Shown in pieces: positions 59,862 to 64,000 of a stretch of 64,000 bases of DNA. Under the pieces are notes generated by a model, which had not been told where the DNA came from, ran no database searches, and saw only the letters and a program-made list of their open reading frames with translations. The first letter of the stretch is position 1. Each line of letters begins with the position of its first letter. The translations under genes and the position numbers were made by a program. The stretch comes from Candidatus Roseilinea sp. NK_OTU-006. Its GTDB lineage: Bacteria; Chloroflexota; Anaerolineae; J036; Brachytrichaceae. The stretch is taken from NCBI RefSeq assembly GCF_012931985.1, contig NZ_JAAFGM010000001.1, forward strand, positions 248,001 through 312,000. Direction: 5' to 3'.

Positions 59862-60311
59862 ATGCTCACGATCTCGCGATCGCTCTTCGACAAAATGACC
59901 CGCCATCTGGAGGCCGGCTATCCCTACGAGGCCTGCGGCATCTTAATCGGCGAGATGGACGACCCCACTCATCCGAACCATCGGCTGGTGCGCGATGTCA
60001 TTCTGGTCGCCAACGCTTGGGAAGCGGTGAGCGCGCGTGAAAGCCGGCGCAACCGCTACCTGATTTCGCCGGATGAATACGTCAAGGCCGACCGAGAGGC
60101 CAGCCGGCGCGGCCTGGACATCGTGGGCGTCTTCCACTCACACCCCGATCACCCTTCGCAACCATCGGAGATGGATCGCCGCCAGGCCTGGCCGGGCATT
60201 TCCTATCTCATCGTCTCGGTGCGCGGCGGCAAAGCGACGACGGCGCAGGCGTGGCTGCTGCGCAACGAACGCGATGCGTTTGAGGAAGAGTCGCTCGTCA
60301 TCAGCGACTAA
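59862..60311 (+). CDS. JAMM/MPN+ metallopeptidase, Mec-like
   Basis: A 149-residue zinc peptidase of the JAB1/MPN+ type. It has the conserved Glu region YPYEACGILIGEMDD and the metal motif FHSHPDHPSQPSEMD (HxHP-x7-SxxD). In mycobacteria the equivalent Mec releases newly made cysteine from the C-terminus of CysO. Here it may do the same and could also free the Gly-Gly end of the carrier domain that is fused in the nearby MoaD-ThiF protein. It follows cysM by 11 nt. Its last 11 bp overlap the 3' end of the convergent serine hydrolase gene. Confidence 0.88.
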   Translation: MLTISRSLFDKMTRHLEAGYPYEACGILIGEMDDPTHPNHRLVRDVILVANAWEAVSARESRRNRYLISPDEYVKADREASRRGLDIVGVFHSHPDHPSQPSEMDRRQAWPGISYLIVSVRGGKATTAQAWLLRNERDAFEEESLVISD

Positions 60312-61260
60312 CGATCTCCACGGCGGCGTGCACCAGGCGTTGGAGTTCGCGCACCGGCGCAGCCATACGCCGGTATGAATCGCACACGAGGAAGACGCAG
60401 GCCAAGCCGCGCCGAAAGTCCACCCACGGCGTGAATCCGTTGGCGCCCGGACTGCTCACCTGGATGGCCTGCCCGCGTGCATCGGCGTTATCCCGCCAGA
60501 CGCCCAGGCCGTACCCATCGCCGGGGAAGAGATTGGGCGAAGCGATGACCGGTGCGCCGAACGTGTGATCCTCGTGCATGAGCGCGACCAGCTCCGGCGC
60601 GAGCACGCGCGCGCCGTCGAGGGTGCCTCCGGCAGCGATCATGCGCACGAAGCGGCTGTAGTCGCGCAGGGTCGTGCGCAGGCCGCTGCCGATGCGAGGA
60701 TGGTCGGCGGGTGGATCGCCGTAGTCGCTGGCCGTCATCCTCAACGGCTCGGCGATGCGCTCGTGAAACAACGCCGACCATGATCGGCCGGTCGCCACTT
60801 CAGCGATTCGCCCGATGACCTGAAACGCGCTTTCCCCATAGGCGAAAGCCTGTCCTGGCGCGGCAACCAAAGGCGACAGCGCGATTCGCTCGGCGCAGGC
60901 AGCCAACGAGTGCGCAGCATGGCCGGCGCACGGCGCCCGTCCCGGCGGCAGGCCGGACGTGTGCGCCAGCAAGTGACGCAGCGTCATCGTGGACTTGTCG
61001 CCATCAAAGCCCATCAGGTAATCTGAGGCGCGCTCGTCGAGGTGAAGCATGCCATCGCTCATCAACGATGCGATCACTGCTGCGCTCACCCATTTCGAGC
61101 CCGAAGCGACGGCGACGCGCATATCGGGGGAATAGCTGCCGAATGCGCGTTCGTAGATCAACGTGCCGCGATGAGCGATGGACAATGCGGCGCCGTTGAG
61201 CGGCGTGCGCGCAATCAGCCCCTGAATGTGCGCCTCGATCTTGGAGAAGTCGTAGCTCAC
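60301..61260 (-). CDS. Serine hydrolase of the beta-lactamase/transpeptidase-like family
   Basis: A 319-residue class C-like serine hydrolase. The SxxK motif is SGSKWVSAAV, preceded by VAVASG; the YxN-type element is YGESAF, where Asn is replaced by Ser; LAHTSGLPPG is also conserved in the family. Without a signal peptide it is probably cytoplasmic and an esterase or peptidase, not a resistance enzyme. GTG 61260 is preferred because GATAAT ends 7 nt before it; the ATG at 61269 overlaps that box. It is convergent with the JAMM gene and divergent from the MoaD-ThiF fusion. Confidence 0.8.
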   Translation of the reverse strand: MSYDFSKIEAHIQGLIARTPLNGAALSIAHRGTLIYERAFGSYSPDMRVAVASGSKWVSAAVIASLMSDGMLHLDERASDYLMGFDGDKSTMTLRHLLAHTSGLPPGRAPCAGHAAHSLAACAERIALSPLVAAPGQAFAYGESAFQVIGRIAEVATGRSWSALFHERIAEPLRMTASDYGDPPADHPRIGSGLRTTLRDYSRFVRMIAAGGTLDGARVLAPELVALMHEDHTFGAPVIASPNLFPGDGYGLGVWRDNADARGQAIQVSSPGANGFTPWVDFRRGLACVFLVCDSYRRMAAPVRELQRLVHAAVEIVSR

Positions 61261-61329
61261 CCTGCCCATTATCGCCGCCGGCGCAAACCGGAGACCAGTG
61301 CCGACCCTGCCCGCGTGCGCGAAATCAGG

Positions 61330-61335
61330 TATCCT
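61330..61335 (+). promoter_or_regulatory. -10 box of the MoaD-ThiF-rhodanese gene
   Basis: TATCCT ends 7 nt before ATG 61343 with no Shine-Dalgarno. Confidence 0.5.
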
Positions 61336-61342
61336 TCAGCGC

Positions 61343-62809
61343 ATGTCAATCACCATTCGCATTCCCACCCCGCTGCGGCCCTATGTGGGTGGGGCGAAAG
61401 AGATCACCGGCAACACCGGCACCGTCGCCGAGGTGCTCGCTGCGCTAAGCGCGACCTATCCCGAGCTGAAGCGCCATCTGTTTAACGACGAGGGCAAGTT
61501 GCGCTCGTTCGTCAACGTGTATCTCGGCGACGAGGATATCCGCTACTTGCAAGGGACGGACACGTTGGTTCCCGACGGCGCGACGTTGAGCATCGTGCCG
61601 AGCGTGGCAGGCGGCATGGCGCCGGTTGTGGCCGAGCTAAGCGGCGTCCACCTTTCCAACGACGAGATCCGCCGCTATTCGCGCCACCTGATCCTGCCCG
61701 AGATTGCCATGAGCGGTCAAAAGAAGCTCAAACAGGCCAGCGTGCTGCTGGTTGGCGTAGGCGGGCTGGGCGCGCCAGCGGCGATGTACCTCGCCGCGGC
61801 CGGCGTCGGCCATCTCGGCATCGTGGACTTCGACGTGGTGGACGAGTCGAATTTGCAACGCCAGATCATCCACGGCCAAAGCACCGTCGGCAAGCCCAAG
61901 CTGCAGAGCGCCGCGCAGCGCATCCAGGACATCAACCCTTTCGTGGAAGTGACCGGCTATGAAGAGCCGCTGACCCGCCAGAACGCCCTGCGCATCTTCG
62001 CCGACTACGACGTGATCGTGGACGGCACCGACAACTTCCCCACGCGCTATCTGGTCAACGACGCCTGTGTGTTGCTCGGCAAGCCGAACGTGTATGGCAG
62101 CATCTTTCGCTTCGAGGGCCAGGCTTCGGTGTTCTGGGCCAAACACGGCCCGTGCTACCGATGCCTCTACCCGGAACCGCCGCCGCCCGGCCTGGTGCCC
62201 TCATGCGCAGAGGGCGGCGTGCTGGGCGTGCTGCCCGGCGTAATCGGCGTGATCCAGGCCACCGAGGCGATCAAGCTCATCACCGGCATCGGCGAGCCGC
62301 TGATCGGCCGGCTGCTGCTCTACGACGCGCTGGAGATGCGCTTCCGCGAGCTGAAGCTGCGCAAAGATCCGGCCTGCCCCATCTGCGGCGAGCACCCCAC
62401 GGTGCGCGAGCTGATAGACTACGACGCGTTCTGCGGCATGCCCTCACGCAACGCGGCAACGTCGGACGCCGGGCACGGTGTGCCGGAGATCACCGTGCAC
62501 GAACTCAAGCAGCGCATCGAAGCCGGCTTGGAGCAGACCAACACCATCCTGATTGACGTGCGCGAGCCATACGAATGGCAGATTGCCCACCTGGACGCCG
62601 CACGGCTCATTCCCAAAGGCGAGATTCAAAATCACCTACACGAACTGAGCCAGGCCGACGAAATCCTGGTGCACTGTCGCAGCGGCGCGCGCAGCGCCGA
62701 TGTGGTGAGGTTCCTGATCCACGACGTCGGCTTTCGCAAGGTGAAGAACGTCAAAGGCGGCATTCTGGCCTGGGCGCGCGAGATTGACCCGCGTATGCCA
62801 GTGTATTAA
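61343..62809 (+). CDS. Fusion of sulfur carrier (MoaD/CysO-like), E1-type activator and rhodanese
   Basis: A 488-residue three-part protein. Residues 1-91 are a ubiquitin-like carrier (MSITIRIPTPLRPYVGG; SFVNVYLGDEDIRYLQGTDT) ending in SVAGG. Residues about 92-370 are a ThiF/MoeB adenylyltransferase: RRYSRHLILPEIAMSGQKKL, ATP loop VGVGGLGAPAAMYLAAAG, VDFDVVDESNLQRQ, zinc pairs CYRCLYP and CPICGEH, and the PSCAEGGVLGVLPGVIG loop. Residues about 385-488 are a rhodanese with active-site VHCRSGARSADV. MoeZ has the last two domains; CysO is normally separate. The buried Gly-Gly would need cleavage, or a separate translation from the ATG directly after it, to work as a carrier. Confidence 0.9.
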   Translation: MSITIRIPTPLRPYVGGAKEITGNTGTVAEVLAALSATYPELKRHLFNDEGKLRSFVNVYLGDEDIRYLQGTDTLVPDGATLSIVPSVAGGMAPVVAELSGVHLSNDEIRRYSRHLILPEIAMSGQKKLKQASVLLVGVGGLGAPAAMYLAAAGVGHLGIVDFDVVDESNLQRQIIHGQSTVGKPKLQSAAQRIQDINPFVEVTGYEEPLTRQNALRIFADYDVIVDGTDNFPTRYLVNDACVLLGKPNVYGSIFRFEGQASVFWAKHGPCYRCLYPEPPPPGLVPSCAEGGVLGVLPGVIGVIQATEAIKLITGIGEPLIGRLLLYDALEMRFRELKLRKDPACPICGEHPTVRELIDYDAFCGMPSRNAATSDAGHGVPEITVHELKQRIEAGLEQTNTILIDVREPYEWQIAHLDAARLIPKGEIQNHLHELSQADEILVHCRSGARSADVVRFLIHDVGFRKVKNVKGGILAWAREIDPRMPVY

Positions 62810-62816
62810 TCGCCCA

Positions 62817-63209
62817 TCAACGCACGGCGGCGGCTAAGTTGGCCGCGCCGGCGAAGGCGATGGCTACGCCGGCCAGGGCCAATGCACCCGGCACAACCCA
62901 CAGCCGCAGCGGAGAGGCGACCTGAGCAATCTCTGGATAGGTGGGGTCGTAGATCACCGTCACCTGCTCGCCCACTTCGTGGTCTGCGGCGCGCGCGAGC
63001 GGCGCCTCGACCGGCCGGCCGTCGCGCGTGGTAAACCGCAGCGCGGCCGGTGGAGACGATGCCCCCTCGCCTTGCGGCGCGCTCGACGCATGAATGGTCG
63101 CCGTCGCCGAGTAAGACAACGACCGGCGCAGCAGCACGATGCCGGCGGCAGCCAACAAGCACCCAACAACGATGAGCGGCATGGCGATCATCAAGCGTAT
63201 AGGATCCAT
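62817..63209 (-). CDS. DUF3592-type membrane protein
   Basis: A 130-residue protein. It has an N-terminal membrane helix (LMIAMPLIVVGCLLAAAGIV), a beta-rich outer domain (ATATIHASSA, ALRFTTRDGRPVEAP, VTVIYDPTYPEIAQVA) and a second helix at the C-terminus (VVPGALALAGVAIAFAGAA). The FTTRDG...VTVIYDP layout matches DUF3592. The function is unknown. An upstream ATG at 63281 exists, but 63209 begins at the helix and fits the family. It ends 7 nt after the MoaD-ThiF gene stop (convergent). Confidence 0.7.
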   Translation of the reverse strand: MDPIRLMIAMPLIVVGCLLAAAGIVLLRRSLSYSATATIHASSAPQGEGASSPPAALRFTTRDGRPVEAPLARAADHEVGEQVTVIYDPTYPEIAQVASPLRLWVVPGALALAGVAIAFAGAANLAAAVR

Positions 63210-63279
63210 AGCCAATAGTGTGAACCTATCTCGCGCAACCGGCAACTCCCCGAGCGCCCTGACCCCGGCTTGATTCGGC

Positions 63280-64000
63280 ATGGACTCCCTCCCTCAAGAC
63301 CTCCTCGCGGCAATCGCGCGCCAGGTCGGCACGCCCTGCTATGTGTACGACCAGGGGCGCATGGCGCAGAACTACGCGCGCTTGGCCGAAGCGCTGGTGC
63401 CCAGCGCGGAGGTTGGGCGCGTTTGCTACTCCGTCAAAGCCAACAGCAACCTATCGGTGCTGCGGCTGATGCGCAACCTGGGCGCCGGCTTCGATGTGGT
63501 GAGCGGCGGCGAATTGCAGCGCGCGCTGCTGGCCGGTGCAACGCCGGATAGCATTGTGTTCGCCGGCGTGGGCAAACGCGACGATGAACTGGTCGCCGCG
63601 CTGGATGCCGGCGTCAGTTGGATCAACGTCGAGAGCGCCCAGGAGCTGCGTGTCCTAAACGACTTGGCAACAGCGCGCGGCGTTGTTCGGCGCGTCGCCC
63701 TGCGGATCAACCCCGGCGTTGACCCACATACCCATCGCTATCTCGCCACCGGCAAGCGGGCCAGCAAATTCGGCCTCGAGACCGAGGAAGCGCTTCGGCT
63801 GGTCGCTCATCGCGCAGATTACCCTGGCATCCGCATCGAGGGCGTCCACATCCATATCGGCTCGATGGTGAGCGACGCCAGGCCGTATTTAGACGCCATG
63901 CAGGTTGCGCTCGCCGTCGTTGCACAGTATCGGGCGCTAGGCGCAACGATCACGACGCTGAACCTGGGCGGCGGCTTTGGCGTGGCTTATCAGCCCGATC
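63280..64000 (+). CDS. lysA: Diaminopimelate decarboxylase, partial
   Basis: The last step of lysine synthesis: meso-diaminopimelate to lysine. The first 240 codons are visible; the gene continues past the right edge. The PLP lysine is in GRVCYSVKANSNLSVLRL, and GAGFDVVSGGELQRAL, RINPGVDPHTHRY, SKFGLETEEAL, GVHIHIGSM and LNLGGGFGVAY match LysA in order. The start at 63280 overlaps no other gene; no strong Shine-Dalgarno is seen. Confidence 0.93.
   Translation, partial: MDSLPQDLLAAIARQVGTPCYVYDQGRMAQNYARLAEALVPSAEVGRVCYSVKANSNLSVLRLMRNLGAGFDVVSGGELQRALLAGATPDSIVFAGVGKRDDELVAALDAGVSWINVESAQELRVLNDLATARGVVRRVALRINPGVDPHTHRYLATGKRASKFGLETEEALRLVAHRADYPGIRIEGVHIHIGSMVSDARPYLDAMQVALAVVAQYRALGATITTLNLGGGFGVAYQPD

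Noticed and set aside
60301-61260. Antibiotic-resistance beta-lactamase
   Set aside because: The protein has SxxK but no signal peptide, a changed YxN motif and overall esterase/peptidase-like layout; a resistance role is not supported.

Overview
The window is GC-rich bacterial chromosomal DNA, most likely from the Chloroflexota (Anaerolineae/Thermofonsia-like). This rests on the hrcA-grpE-dnaK-dnaJ order with one CIRCE element, an auracyanin-like cupredoxin lipoprotein, CSLREA-type beta-helix exoproteins ending in an APLVRRP-type tail, and a CysM/Mec/MoeZ-type sulfur-carrier cluster. The phylum call is inference; there is no rRNA gene in the window.

Layout. 1-5.6 kb: the 5' part of a glycosidase-like lipoprotein gene, then the heat-shock operon hrcA-grpE-dnaK-dnaJ on the minus strand behind a sigma-70-type promoter and CIRCE. 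5.6-6.5 kb: a decayed ISAs1-type transposase. 6.5-10.7 kb: a 1415-residue YfhO-flippase fusion. 10.8-15.4 kb (minus): a phosphoesterase, a mannose-class PTS IIC-IID-like membrane protein coupled to an odd metallo-beta-lactamase-fold protein, and a carbon-nitrogen hydrolase. 15.9-21.9 kb (minus): two secreted beta-helix proteins. 22.1-22.6 kb: an internally deleted ISKra4-type element that keeps both ends. 22.6-27.2 kb (plus): housekeeping sigma factor, clpX and an O-antigen ligase-like gene. 27.4-32.7 kb (minus): sugar kinase/glycosyltransferase pair, tyrS with a translationally coupled ceramidase-like gene, and a nucleoside hydrolase. 32.8-40.9 kb: GT39-like transferase, SH3 exoprotein, hppA, a J-domain protein with hendecad repeats, hpf, comF, a tiny Flp-like pilin and a zinc-ribbon protein. 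41-48.3 kb: tRNA-Cys, a glycosyltransferase, a pteridine-reductase-like SDR, greA, an FAD oxidase, ccmAB, an SDR/sugar-isomerase pair and a cupredoxin lipoprotein. 48.4-54.1 kb (minus): oligopeptide ABC transporter oppA-B-C and a three-repeat exported protein. 54.3-64 kb: nadE, an FmdB-type zinc ribbon gene, tag, a DUF4397 protein, a DUF402-PncC fusion, cysM, a JAMM peptidase, a serine hydrolase, a MoaD-ThiF-rhodanese fusion, a DUF3592 protein and the start of lysA.

How the genes work together. The clearest functional set is at 58.9-62.8 kb: a PLP cysteine synthase, a JAMM peptidase and a polypeptide joining a ubiquitin-like sulfur carrier, its E1-type activator and a rhodanese. Together these are the expected parts of a protein-thiocarboxylate route to cysteine, except that the carrier's Gly-Gly is buried inside the fusion instead of being a free C-terminus. 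NAD metabolism is represented by nadE and a pncC domain. Several genes concern envelope polysaccharides (YfhO-flippase, O-antigen ligase, two GT2, one GT39).

Expression. At least fourteen genes have a -10-like hexamer 6-9 nt before the start codon and no Shine-Dalgarno sequence, suggesting leaderless transcripts. Others (dnaK, hpf, oppA, both beta-helix genes, the gene at 52.5-54.1 kb, the sugar isomerase) have strong Shine-Dalgarno sites. The window therefore looks like a mixed initiation system.
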